Below are positions 24,428 through 32,930 of a stretch of DNA of 44,910 nt, in pieces. The position numbers were made by a program, and so were the translations under genes. The DNA comes from Slackia sp. (GTDB taxonomy: Bacteria; Actinomycetota; Coriobacteriia; Coriobacteriales; Eggerthellaceae): NCBI GenBank assembly GCA_030532315.1, contig JAUNLI010000001.1, forward strand, positions 1 to 44,910. Reading direction: 5' to 3'. Below the pieces are notes generated by a model. That model searched no databases. It was not told the origin of the DNA and saw nothing but the letters and a program-made list of their open reading frames with translations. Numbering within the stretch: the stretch's first letter is position 1; every line of letters starts with the position of its first letter.

Positions 24428-26263
24428 ATGCCTGAAGTTGTCAATACCACGCCGCTTTCCGGCTTCTCCGCGCTTCCTGACGAATCCGGCCGTGCAACCG
24501 CGATTTCGGTCGAAGACGTATCCATGATTTTCAACATGGCCAACGAACAGCTCAACAGCCTGAAGGAATACGCCATCGCGCTTGCACGCAAGGAGCTTCG
24601 CTTCAAGGAGTTCCGCGCGCTCGACCATATCACGCTCGACATCAAAAAAGGCGACGTCTTCGGCATCCTGGGCACCAACGGCTCGGGCAAATCCACTTTG
24701 CTCAAAATCATCGCCGGCGTGCTCGAGCCCACGAAGGGATCATGCACGATTCACGGCAACATCGCGCCGTTGATCGAACTGGGTGCCGGCTTCGACATGG
24801 AGCTGACCGCACGCGAAAACATCTTCCTGAACGGCGCACTGCTTGGATACTCGAAGAAATTCATCCAGGACAATTTCGACGACATCGTGGAATTCGCTGA
24901 AATCAAGCCGTTTCTGGACATGCCGTTGAAGAACTATTCGTCGGGCATGGTGGCGCGCATCGCGTTCGCCATCGCAACGGTAATCGTGCCCGACATCCTG
25001 ATCGTCGACGAAGTGCTTTCCGTGGGCGATTTCATGTTCCAGAAGAAATGCGAAGAACGCATCCAGTCGCTGATCAAAGAGCACAACGTCACCGTCTTAA
25101 TCGTCTCGCACAACAACGACCAGATCGAACGTCTGTGCAACAAAGCCGTCTGGATCGAGAAGGGTCACATGCGCATGCTGGGCAGCGCGCACGACGTGTG
25201 CCAGACCTATCGCGTGCTGGGAGGCCATACCGGCAGCAAGGCGGCCGAAGACCGCGTGTTCTCTATGCTGACCTCGCCCGTTCAGGCCGATGAATCTTTG
25301 ATCAAGCCGCTTGAAGCCGACACCCCCTACGCCATGGCGGCGCGCCTGAGCAGCAGCTGCCGCGAAGAAGCGACCGACACCGTCGTGGTTGCCTATGGCG
25401 AATACGAGATGGACGGGTTTTTGGGCGCAGGACTTGCAAGCGCCCTCGATGCGCCGGTGCTGCTCACCAAAACGGACGGCATTCCCGACGCCACCTCGCA
25501 GGAAATCAAGCGCCTCAAAGCAAAACGCATCATCCTCGTGGGCAAAACTCCCTACTGCGATTCCGCCGCCTTCGCTGCCGCACTCGAGGCGGCAACCGAG
25601 CTGCACTGCGAAGTCGAAGCGCTTTCGGCCGATACCTACGAAGGCCTTTCACTTGCCGTGTTCGATTACGGCGCGCAACGCGGCCTGTGGCACGGCCCTG
25701 TCGTGCTGACGCACATCGGATGCATGGGCGACATGATTTCCCTTTCGCCCCACATCAGCGAGCAGCGATGCCCGCTGTTGATCAAATCGCCCGGCAAACC
25801 GCTCAGCAATGCCATTGCCGAGCGCATCCTCGCCCACAACAACGACACGGTTCTTGTGCTTGACAGCGAGGAAGGATGCCCCGACGCACAGCTTGCCCCC
25901 TTGCGCGAGCACGAAAAGGGCATCGTCCGATTCTGCGAAGACGACGCCTATCAAGCGAACACCGTCATTCGCGACTGGATCGAACAGCAACGCGGAGAAG
26001 GCCATCGCGTGCGCTCGTTTATCGCGGCGCCGTCGTGGCAGCCTGCCTATTCCTACACGATCGGCCCCTACGCAGCCAAAACCGGATCGCTTGTCGTGCT
26101 CGACGATCCACAAGACCTCGACTGCGTCGCCCGTGCCATCGATCTGTTCGAAAGCCGCCGCGGCGAAATCGACCAGATCGTCTTCGTGGGCAGCCGCACG
26201 CAGTTCAGCCCGCTCGACAAAACAATGCTCGCAAAAGCGGCCACGGTCGAAACGCAAGCTTAA
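24428..26263 (+). CDS. tagH: Polymer-export ABC ATPase (TagH/Wzt-like) with three C-terminal CWB2-like modules
   Basis: A 611-residue protein. Residues 25-265 are a TagH/Wzt-type ATPase: GTNGSGKST at 82-90, signature YSSGM at 170-174, Walker B LIVDEV at 191-196 and the switch His228. After a short linker, about 300-611 contains three units resembling cell-wall-binding repeat 2 (CWB2, Pfam PF04122). The first is clearest: ATDTVVVAYGEYEMDGFLGA, DAPVLLTKTD and RIILVGK (about 300-390). The second (about 395-490) has GPVVLTHIGCMGDMISLSP, the third (about 510-605) SLVVLDDP and IVFVGSR. CWB2 modules normally bind anionic wall polymers outside the cell in sets of three; here there is no signal peptide. 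By analogy with the Wzt carbohydrate-binding domain they may recognise the polymer before export (inference). AGGAG precedes the ATG. Confidence 0.88.
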   Translation: MPEVVNTTPLSGFSALPDESGRATAISVEDVSMIFNMANEQLNSLKEYAIALARKELRFKEFRALDHITLDIKKGDVFGILGTNGSGKSTLLKIIAGVLEPTKGSCTIHGNIAPLIELGAGFDMELTARENIFLNGALLGYSKKFIQDNFDDIVEFAEIKPFLDMPLKNYSSGMVARIAFAIATVIVPDILIVDEVLSVGDFMFQKKCEERIQSLIKEHNVTVLIVSHNNDQIERLCNKAVWIEKGHMRMLGSAHDVCQTYRVLGGHTGSKAAEDRVFSMLTSPVQADESLIKPLEADTPYAMAARLSSSCREEATDTVVVAYGEYEMDGFLGAGLASALDAPVLLTKTDGIPDATSQEIKRLKAKRIILVGKTPYCDSAAFAAALEAATELHCEVEALSADTYEGLSLAVFDYGAQRGLWHGPVVLTHIGCMGDMISLSPHISEQRCPLLIKSPGKPLSNAIAERILAHNNDTVLVLDSEEGCPDAQLAPLREHEKGIVRFCEDDAYQANTVIRDWIEQQRGEGHRVRSFIAAPSWQPAYSYTIGPYAAKTGSLVVLDDPQDLDCVARAIDLFESRRGEIDQIVFVGSRTQFSPLDKTMLAKAATVETQA

Positions 26264-26302
26264 GGGCTTCGCTCAACCGCCCGCACACCTTGCGCGAATG
26301 CA

Positions 26303-26330
26303 CGACCGCCTGCCCCGTTGCAGGCGGTCG
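26303..26330. other. Perfect hairpin between tagH and the GT2 genes
   Basis: CGACCGCCTGC (26303-26313) pairs fully with GCAGGCGGTCG (26320-26330) around a 6-nt loop, 44 nt before the next ATG. No T-run follows, so it is probably not a standard terminator; it could stabilise or process the exporter mRNA. Confidence 0.7.
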
Positions 26331-26373
26331 CGTCAAAAGCGCTTCCGTCCGCAACGAAGATCGGAGACACGCC

Positions 26374-27471
26374 ATGGCCTCGCAAGCCGTTCCGGAAACG
26401 AACCAGCCCGCGATTTCGGTTCTCATCCCCATCTACAACGTGGAAAAATACCTTCGCCAGTGTCTTGATTCGCTGCGCGACCAGACGTTTTCCAACTTCG
26501 AAGCAATTTGTCTCAACGACGGCTCGACCGATTCATCCTCTGCGATCGCACACGAATACGCCGAGCAAGACGAACGCTTCCGCGTGATCGACAAGCCCAA
26601 TTCGGGCTATGGCGCCACCATGAACGTCGGGCTCGACAATGCCTGCGGCACGTTCGTGGCCGTGCTTGAATCGGACGATTTCTTCTATCCCGACGCACTT
26701 GAAACCTTGCACGCTGCCGCTCTTGCCCACAATGCCCAAGCGGTCAAAGGCAACTTCACGTTCTACTGGACCGAAGGAAACCGCGACGAGCTGCACCGCA
26801 TGGTGGAACCCGACATGTGCGCGCACGTCGTGGATACGCGCGAAGACACGCGCATCCTCTTCCAGAAGCCTTCCATCTGGAGCGGGTTGTATCGCCGCGA
26901 TTTTCTTGCCGCAAACGACATCCGCTTCCTCGAAACGCCCGGCGCGTCATATCAGGACACCTCGTTCGCCTTCAAGGTATGGGCAAGCGCCGCGCGCGCG
27001 ACGTTCGTCGAAAACCCCATCGTGCACTATCGCCAAGACAACGAATCCTCCTCGGTCAATTCCAAAGGCAAAGTGTTTTGCGTCTGCGAAGAATATACCG
27101 AAATCAACCGCTGGCTCGATGCCCATGCGGATGCAGCGCACGAACACGACCTGCGCCTTATGGCTCAGATTTCGCAGTACAACGCCTATCTGTGGAACCT
27201 CGACCGTCTTGCCCCCGAGTTCAAACTTGAATTCCTCACGCATATGGGAAAAGAGTTCCGAGCATACGAGGCAAACGGCACGCTTTGCTGGGACGAATGG
27301 AACGGCTGGCGTGCCCTCAATCTGCGCACGTTGATGGACGATCCTGAGAAATACCTACGCGTACGCAACCGTTCCAACGATAGCAGATCGGTGGCCAAGG
27401 CGCTATTCGCCCTGCGACTTGGCGGGCCGAAAGCGCTCGTTCAGGCAGTCGCGGGACGCGCGAAGCAGTAA
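26374..27471 (+). CDS. GT2-family glycosyltransferase (paralogue of 4233-5303)
   Basis: A 365-residue enzyme with ISVLIPIYNVEKYL, NDGSTD at 48-53 and ESDD at 99-102. Later motifs KPSIWSGLYRRDFL, FLETPGASYQD and HYRQDNESSSVNS match the protein at 4233-5303 throughout, so they arose by duplication. The ATG at 26374 has GGAG 8 nt upstream; the frame is open much further back, but those residues overlap tagH and are arginine/proline-rich shadow sequence. It probably acts on the polymer exported by TagGH. Confidence 0.9.
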   Translation: MASQAVPETNQPAISVLIPIYNVEKYLRQCLDSLRDQTFSNFEAICLNDGSTDSSSAIAHEYAEQDERFRVIDKPNSGYGATMNVGLDNACGTFVAVLESDDFFYPDALETLHAAALAHNAQAVKGNFTFYWTEGNRDELHRMVEPDMCAHVVDTREDTRILFQKPSIWSGLYRRDFLAANDIRFLETPGASYQDTSFAFKVWASAARATFVENPIVHYRQDNESSSVNSKGKVFCVCEEYTEINRWLDAHADAAHEHDLRLMAQISQYNAYLWNLDRLAPEFKLEFLTHMGKEFRAYEANGTLCWDEWNGWRALNLRTLMDDPEKYLRVRNRSNDSRSVAKALFALRLGGPKALVQAVAGRAKQ

Positions 27472-27634
27472 GTCGAACCCCGCGCCGAAAGGCGGATGCC
27501 TAACCGGCTTTCCCAGGAGCGACCAAGAAGATTTTCGCGCGACGCGCGACTTTGCTTCGCCAAAGCACGCCATGGCTCCGAAAACACACGCTTCGCCGCC
27601 ACAAAAGCCGACGTTTTGCGTCAGGAGGAATACC

Positions 27635-28690
27635 GTGAAGATATCCATCATCGTTCCTGTGTACAAGGCCGAAAAACACCTGGGTGCAACGCTTGATTCG
27701 CTCATCGGCCAGACGCACGCCGACCTGGAGATTATCTGCGTCAACGACGGATCGCCCGACGGATGCGCCCATATACTGGAAACGTATGCCGCCCGTGATG
27801 CGCGCATTGTCGTGTTCGACCAGGAAAACCAAGGCGTTTCCGCAGCGCGTAATACGGGCATAGCGCACGCAACGGGCGATATCCTCATGTTCGTCGACGC
27901 CGACGACACGCTTGTCGCCTGCGCCTGCGCGCGCGTGAACGAAGTGTTCGAAACCCAACAACCCGATGTGTTCACCTTCGGTCTGGAATGCGATCCGCCC
28001 GAAGCCGCCCCTGCAAGCCTGCGCCGCGAACTTGCGCCGAAAGACATGGTCTACGAAGGATTCGAGCCCGCACTGCTTTTCAAAGACCATGCCCGCCCCT
28101 ACGCCTGCCGCACCGCCATCGCACACGATTTCGCGCAACGCGAGCAGGTGCGCTTCGAAGAAGGGCTGCCGCTTGCCGAAGACCAGGTGTTCTATTTCGG
28201 TGTCTATCCGTTTTCGAAGCGCACCGTGCTCTCTTCCGAAAAGCTTTATATCTATCGAATGAACGACGAATCGGTGACTCACGAGGCAATTTGCGGACGT
28301 GACGCACTGCTCAAGAAACTCGACAGCCACCTAACGGCGATCGAGGCGATCTGTCGAATCTGGACCGAACGCGGCATGCACGACTTCTGCGCGGCCGAGC
28401 TTTTGGAATGGTGCCTCGATTTCACGATGCTCGACATCGGCAAGCTTCCCGCAGCCGACCAGCACGCGTGCTATGCGCGGCTCATGGAGTGTCTTGATGC
28501 GCATTTCGGCAAACCGTGCGAAAACTTCGCCCGTCGTCGCCCGACGAAGGCATGCCTGGCCGACATCCGAGGCGCACGCGAAAACGACCCCGTCATCGCG
28601 CCTTCGCATAAAGTGCGCTATTACCTTATGCGGCGCGGGCTTTTGCGATGCGCCGAACGTGTGCTCATGAAGCTCGGAATTGTTAAGTAA
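27635..28690 (+). CDS. GT2-family glycosyltransferase (paralogue of 3044-4225)
   Basis: A 351-residue enzyme beginning VKISIIVPVYKAEKHL, with NDGS at 37-40 and DADD at 88-91. The long C-terminal region follows that of the enzyme at 3044-4225 (MVYEGF, LPLAEDQVFYFG, WCLDF). The GTG at 27635 has AGGAGG about 7 nt upstream. With the gene before it, this repeats the two-GT order of the minus-strand cassette at 3044-5303. The 163-nt gap before it holds no gene. Confidence 0.88.
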   Translation: MKISIIVPVYKAEKHLGATLDSLIGQTHADLEIICVNDGSPDGCAHILETYAARDARIVVFDQENQGVSAARNTGIAHATGDILMFVDADDTLVACACARVNEVFETQQPDVFTFGLECDPPEAAPASLRRELAPKDMVYEGFEPALLFKDHARPYACRTAIAHDFAQREQVRFEEGLPLAEDQVFYFGVYPFSKRTVLSSEKLYIYRMNDESVTHEAICGRDALLKKLDSHLTAIEAICRIWTERGMHDFCAAELLEWCLDFTMLDIGKLPAADQHACYARLMECLDAHFGKPCENFARRRPTKACLADIRGARENDPVIAPSHKVRYYLMRRGLLRCAERVLMKLGIVK

Positions 28691-28841
28691 GTGCGCCCCA
28701 GGCCTGTTTTTCGCCGATACGGCATGAATCGCAATGCCAAACGCATCGATATCGTAGCGAATTTCGCGACGCAAGAGCGTTTCCCCCGTTCCTAAAATCA
28801 AGAGCGGGTCGCGGGAATGAAAAACGAGCCATACCGGCGAA

Positions 28842-28917
28842 AAAAGGCCTCGTTCAAAAAAATGAACCGCGTCCCAAATCTGCAGAAATGGGAGGCGGTT
28901 CAAAAACGAGGCCTTTT
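28842..28917. terminator. Large nested bidirectional terminator
   Basis: A perfect 13-bp outer stem (28842-28854 with 28905-28917, AAAAGGCCTCGTT type) encloses a second stem (GAACCGC 28864-28870 with GCGGTTC 28895-28901). A-rich and T-rich flanks suit termination in both directions between convergent genes. Confidence 0.85.
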
Positions 28918-28943
28918 GTGTGGTTACGTTTTCGGTCAAGCCC

Positions 28944-30065
28944 CTACAGCTCGACGCCGAGCTCCGCTTTCACCAAATCGAACGCGGCGGCGATGCACTT
29001 GTCCATGTCGTAGTATTTGTAACCGCCCAAACGGCCCGCAAACACCACAGAACCCTCCTGCTCGGCAAGCTCTTTGTACTGCGCGTACAAGGCTTCGTTC
29101 TTGGCGTCGTTCAGAGGATAATACGGCTCGTCGCCCGGCTGCCAATCGGCGGGATATTCACGCGTAATCACCGTTTTCGGCTGCGTACCATATTCAAAAT
29201 GCTTGTGCTCGATGATACGCGTCCACGGCACGTCGCGCTCGGTATAGTTCACCACAGCAACACCCTGATGGTTCTCTTCGTCAAGAATTTCGCTTTCGAA
29301 ACGCAGCGAGCGATACTCGAGCGTTCCGAGCTTGAAATCATAGAACGCATCCACCGGACCGCAGTAGATGGTACGCTGCGCGATATCCGGCTGCTCGGCA
29401 ATAAGGTCGCGGTATTCTACGCCCAGACGCACCTCAACGCCTTCGAGCATGCGCTGCACCATCTTGGTGTAGCCACCCATCGGAATGCCCTGATAGCGAT
29501 CGTTGAAATAGTTGTTGTCATAGGTGAAGCGGCACGGAAGGCGCTTGATAATCGAAGCAGGAAGGTCTTTGCAATCGCGACCCCACTGTTTTTCGGTATA
29601 GCCCTTTACCAGTGCTTCGAAAATATCGCGGCCCACCAGGGACAATGCCTGCTCTTCGAGGTTCGCGGGCTCACCGATGCCTTCGGCAGCGATCTGCTCG
29701 GCGATCTTCGCCTTGGCCTGAGCAGGGGTGACCACGCCTTCCCACATCTTGGAAAACGTGTTCATATTGAACGGCATGTTGTACGTCTTGCCCTTATAGA
29801 GCGCCACGGGGGAATTCACATAGTTGTTGAACTCGGCGAAACGGTTCACGTATTCCCATACATTGGCAAGCGACGTATGGAGGATATGCGCACCGTATTT
29901 GTGCACGTTGATGCCTTCCACCTCTTCGGTGTACACATTGCCGGCAATGTGGTCGCGACGGTCGATGACCAGGCACTTCTTGCCAAGTTTCGCGGCTTCG
30001 TGGGCGAAAACGGCACCGGTAAGGCCGGCGCCGACGATGAGGTAATCGTAACGAGAATCAGACAT
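28944..30065 (-). CDS. glf: UDP-galactopyranose mutase
   Basis: A 373-residue flavoenzyme that converts UDP-galactopyranose to UDP-galactofuranose in the cytoplasm. The FAD-binding GAGLTG is at 12-17, followed by GNVYTEEVEGINVHKYGAHI (a substrate/flavin segment), NMPFNM, KGYTEKQWG and the C-terminal GRLGGYKYYDMD, all diagnostic. Length is normal. The ATG at 30065 has GGAG 4 nt upstream. It is monocistronic and sits beside the glycosyltransferase genes, so the surface polymer probably contains galactofuranose. Confidence 0.97.
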   Translation of the reverse strand: MSDSRYDYLIVGAGLTGAVFAHEAAKLGKKCLVIDRRDHIAGNVYTEEVEGINVHKYGAHILHTSLANVWEYVNRFAEFNNYVNSPVALYKGKTYNMPFNMNTFSKMWEGVVTPAQAKAKIAEQIAAEGIGEPANLEEQALSLVGRDIFEALVKGYTEKQWGRDCKDLPASIIKRLPCRFTYDNNYFNDRYQGIPMGGYTKMVQRMLEGVEVRLGVEYRDLIAEQPDIAQRTIYCGPVDAFYDFKLGTLEYRSLRFESEILDEENHQGVAVVNYTERDVPWTRIIEHKHFEYGTQPKTVITREYPADWQPGDEPYYPLNDAKNEALYAQYKELAEQEGSVVFAGRLGGYKYYDMDKCIAAAFDLVKAELGVEL

Positions 30066-30178
30066 GATGCTCCATTCATGAAAACAGGACAGACGCAAAG
30101 CGCCTTGCTTCTAACGAACCATTATCGCAAAAGCAAGGCGCGCAAGCAGACGCCGCATGCAAAAAACGCGACTGCCGC

Positions 30179-30880
30179 CTAGAGCTCCTTTTTGCGATAC
30201 ATTGCGATCGCCGCCACGCAGCTTGCCGCATACACCGCCAGCACGACCACGATAAATATCATCGACGCGAGTGCAACGTGCTGGTCGATCCAAAGCGATA
30301 CATCTGCAGCCAACCGAGCCACGTCAGGAAGCTGCTGTATGAAAAAAATCGACACGGGAATCAGCATCATGGCGAACACAGGGATGATACGGATGGATTT
30401 CGTCATTCCAAAACGCATGGCGAATGGAAGCACGAACGCCGCTACTGCGAGCACGATGCCCGATCCCGACATGCCGGCAAATAAAAACACCGCAGGGTCA
30501 GATGCTTCCTGCGCAAACGCCGCGGAAACCTCCCAGTCGGGGAAAAGCGCAGGAAGCGCGATTGAAAGAATCATGCCGATACACCATGCCGTCAAAACCA
30601 TTACGACCGTTGCAATCAGGATGTTGGCATACCGGCTCACCACGATCGCCGCACGGGACACGGGCAGCGTGGCACGAAAGCGTTCCCAACCGTTTATGCC
30701 GTCAAGAGCGCAAAAGGTAAACGTCATCAAGAACGGCGTCATCGCCCCGATACAGGCCACCATGGCAATGGGGCTCTGCATGGAAATGCCGATAACAAGC
30801 GACACCGCGGCATAGATGGCAAACGATTGAATGAGCACGTTTTTCGATGTGATGAGTTCGGAGAGCAGGGCGGTTTTCAT
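30179..30880 (-). CDS. ABC-2-type transporter permease
   Basis: A 233-residue membrane protein with six hydrophobic segments, similar to the ABC-2 permeases found with YtrA-type regulators. The ATG at 30880 overlaps the stop of the ATPase gene (ATGA) and has GGGGAGA upstream; more upstream in-frame codons lie in the ATPase gene. Substrate unknown; such systems often handle cell-envelope stress or antimicrobial peptides. Confidence 0.87.
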   Translation of the reverse strand: MKTALLSELITSKNVLIQSFAIYAAVSLVIGISMQSPIAMVACIGAMTPFLMTFTFCALDGINGWERFRATLPVSRAAIVVSRYANILIATVVMVLTAWCIGMILSIALPALFPDWEVSAAFAQEASDPAVFLFAGMSGSGIVLAVAAFVLPFAMRFGMTKSIRIIPVFAMMLIPVSIFFIQQLPDVARLAADVSLWIDQHVALASMIFIVVVLAVYAASCVAAIAMYRKKEL

Positions 30881-31773
30881 CGGGTCTCCCCTTTCAGGAC
30901 AAGCTGCATATAGTCGTCGATCGTCGCCTTGTCGCAAGCAACATCGGGAAAACGACGCATGAACGCAAAACGGTCGGGAACGAGCGCATCGATCCCGTAC
31001 GCATGGCGCAAAAAGCGCAGCGCACCGGCATCGACGAGGCCGCTTGCCGCCACCTGTTCGAACTCGGATGCGCGACATCGCGCAATGCCTGCCATATCGC
31101 AGATTTCGTCCTTGTCGCAGTCAAAGACGATACGTCCCGCGTCGATGCACACCACACGATCGGCTATCTTGTCCAAGTCGGAGGTGATATGGCTCGAAAG
31201 CAGCATCGAGCGGCGTTCGTCGGCGGCAAGGTATTCGCGCAGGATATCGAGCACTTCGTCGCGCGCAAGCGGATCGAGACCTGCCGTTGCCTCGTCGAGA
31301 ATCAGCAGCTCAGGCTCGTGAGAAAGCGCGCATGCCAGCTGCAGCTTCATACCCATGCCGCGCGAAAGATCTTTCACCTTCTTTTTCGGCGTCAAAGAAA
31401 ACCGACGCAGGTATTCTTCGAAAAGCCCCGCGCGCCACGACGGATACGCCGCCGCCATGACGGCGCCAACCGTCTTGACGGTAAGATCACCTACATACGG
31501 GCAGGTGTCGAACACCACACCGATGCGCTGCTTCACGCAAGCGCATGCTGCGGCATCGGCATGAAGCCCGAACGGCTCGCCGAGCACTTCCACCGTTCCG
31601 GCGTCGGCATCCATCAGCCCGAGAATCGCACGGATCGTGGTGGTTTTGCCCGCGCCGTTGGCGCCGACGAACCCCACAACGCTGCCCTGCGGCACAGACA
31701 AAGACACATCCTGCAAAGAAAAATCATCGCCATAGCGCTTATTCAGCCCTGAGACGAAAATGGAATCGGCCAT
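30877..31773 (-). CDS. ABC transporter ATP-binding protein
   Basis: A 298-residue ATPase: Walker A GANGAGKT at 37-44, signature LSRGM (a variant of LSGGQ), Walker B LLILDEATAGLD and a switch histidine in LLSSHITSD. The C-terminal 80 residues are family-specific. It pairs with the permease (4-nt overlap) and lies 29 nt after the GntR regulator in the same operon. Confidence 0.93.
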   Translation of the reverse strand: MADSIFVSGLNKRYGDDFSLQDVSLSVPQGSVVGFVGANGAGKTTTIRAILGLMDADAGTVEVLGEPFGLHADAAACACVKQRIGVVFDTCPYVGDLTVKTVGAVMAAAYPSWRAGLFEEYLRRFSLTPKKKVKDLSRGMGMKLQLACALSHEPELLILDEATAGLDPLARDEVLDILREYLAADERRSMLLSSHITSDLDKIADRVVCIDAGRIVFDCDKDEICDMAGIARCRASEFEQVAASGLVDAGALRFLRHAYGIDALVPDRFAFMRRFPDVACDKATIDDYMQLVLKGETR

Positions 31774-31802
31774 GACAGCCCCCTTCGATAAGTGCAGCCG
31801 AT

Positions 31803-32177
31803 TTAAACGTCATCGAAAAGCATGTCGAGCATGCCATGCAGCTCAGCCTTCTCCACCCCGACGCCGCGTGCCTCGCGCACTGCCTGGTCGAGCAGCGATT
31901 CCACATGGCGAAGACGCTCTTCGCGCAGCAATTCCTTATTGCCGCCTGCCACGAAGCTGCCTTTGCCCTGCACGGTTTCGACGAAGCCCTGGGCCTCGAG
32001 TTCGGCATAGGCGCGCTTGGTGGTGATCACGCTGATGCGCAAATCGGCCGCCAACGCCCTAATGGAGGGAAGCATGGCCCCTTCTTCAAGCTCGCCCGAC
32101 AAAATAGCGTCTTTCAGTTGGGCTACGATTTGTTCGTAAATCGGCTTGTTGCTTGCATTCGAAATAACGATATCCAA
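31803..32177 (-). CDS. GntR-family regulator, YtrA subfamily
   Basis: A 124-residue repressor-type protein. It starts LDIVISNASNKPIYEQIV, has the GntR winged helix with LPSIRALAADLRISVITTKRAYAELE and GKGSFVAG, and a short helical tail as in YtrA proteins. The TTG at 32177 has AAGGGG 6 nt upstream and begins exactly where the family does; longer in-frame starts add arginine-rich non-homologous sequence. It leads the ABC operon and probably represses it at the GTATATAC sites upstream. Confidence 0.9.
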   Translation of the reverse strand: MDIVISNASNKPIYEQIVAQLKDAILSGELEEGAMLPSIRALAADLRISVITTKRAYAELEAQGFVETVQGKGSFVAGGNKELLREERLRHVESLLDQAVREARGVGVEKAELHGMLDMLFDDV

Positions 32178-32410
32178 GGAAAACCCCTTATCGCGAACGC
32201 CCCGATGCGCATCGGGGCGCGTCTGAAACGTTCGACGGGCACGACCGTCGCCGCATTCGTCGAACATCCTGCCCGCCATGTAGCGCCGCAAACGCCTTCG
32301 AGGCAACCGCATGACAAGGACGCGCTGCGTTGCACGCCGCAATTTCAAGCAGGACCGCTGTCGAGCGCCCCCGACAGCGGCGATTCGCAGATGCGTCGCC
32401 TACGAACCAA

Positions 32411-32442
32411 GTGTATATACCCTACAAGCACAGTATATACAC
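32411..32442. promoter_or_regulatory. Inverted-repeat operator candidate for the GntR protein
   Basis: GTGTATATAC (32411-32420) and GTATATACAC (32433-32442) are exact reverse complements 12 nt apart. The second overlaps the -10 of the promoter and a related CTATATAC follows. GntR proteins bind GT...AC-type palindromes. Confidence 0.6.
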
Positions 32443-32460
32443 GCTATATACAGTTTGCAA
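32432..32460 (-). promoter_or_regulatory. Sigma-70 promoter candidate of the GntR-ABC operon
   Basis: On the minus strand TTGCAA (32455-32460), 17 nt, then TATACT (32432-32437). It implies a leader of about 250 nt before the TTG start. Confidence 0.55.
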
Positions 32461-32557
32461 GAAAAAAGAAGCGCACTGCCCGTGCGATCGCACGCGAGCC
32501 GTCCCGCCCACACCTTGCGCTACACTGCTGCGCGAGACGAAACGAAAGAAGGAAACG

Positions 32558-32926
32558 ATGGGAGAGTTCTCCGATAAGGTATTCGATCGGGTACGCCGCA
32601 TTCCATGCGGCAAAGTGTCGACCTACGGCCAGATAGCACGCCTGATCGGCAGCCCGCGCTCGGCCCGCTACGTCGGATGGGTACTGCGCGGCAACGATGA
32701 GCCGGTGAAAACCCCGTGCCACCGCGTCGTATTCAAAGACGGCAGCCTTGCACAAGGCTACGCCTTCGGCGGCGACGGCGTGCAACGGGAGCTGCTCGAA
32801 AAAGAAGGGGTGGCATTCGTCGACGCCGACCAAGTGGATATGGACACATGCCTGTGGAACCCCGAAGAAGACATGCAAGGGCGCCCCGCCGATATCGACT
32901 GGAAACGCGAAATGGCCGAAGAGTAA
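32558..32926 (+). CDS. Single-domain MGMT/Ogt-like protein with active-site PCHR motif
   Basis: A 122-residue protein equal to the DNA-binding/active-site domain of O6-alkylguanine-DNA alkyltransferases, without the usual N-terminal domain. VSTYGQIA and SARYVGWVLRGN are the helix-turn-helix and recognition parts; PCHRVV carries Cys54. Alkyltransferase-like (ATL) proteins of the same length have Trp or another residue there, so keeping the cysteine is notable. It could repair alkylated DNA directly or flag lesions. AGAAGGAAA precedes the ATG. It converges on rnhA with a 4-nt gap. Confidence 0.9.
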   Translation: MGEFSDKVFDRVRRIPCGKVSTYGQIARLIGSPRSARYVGWVLRGNDEPVKTPCHRVVFKDGSLAQGYAFGGDGVQRELLEKEGVAFVDADQVDMDTCLWNPEEDMQGRPADIDWKREMAEE

Positions 32927-32930
32927 GAAG

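Noticed and set aside
26303-26330. Hairpin after tagH as a rho-independent terminator
   Set aside because: No T-run on either side; kept as a structural element only.
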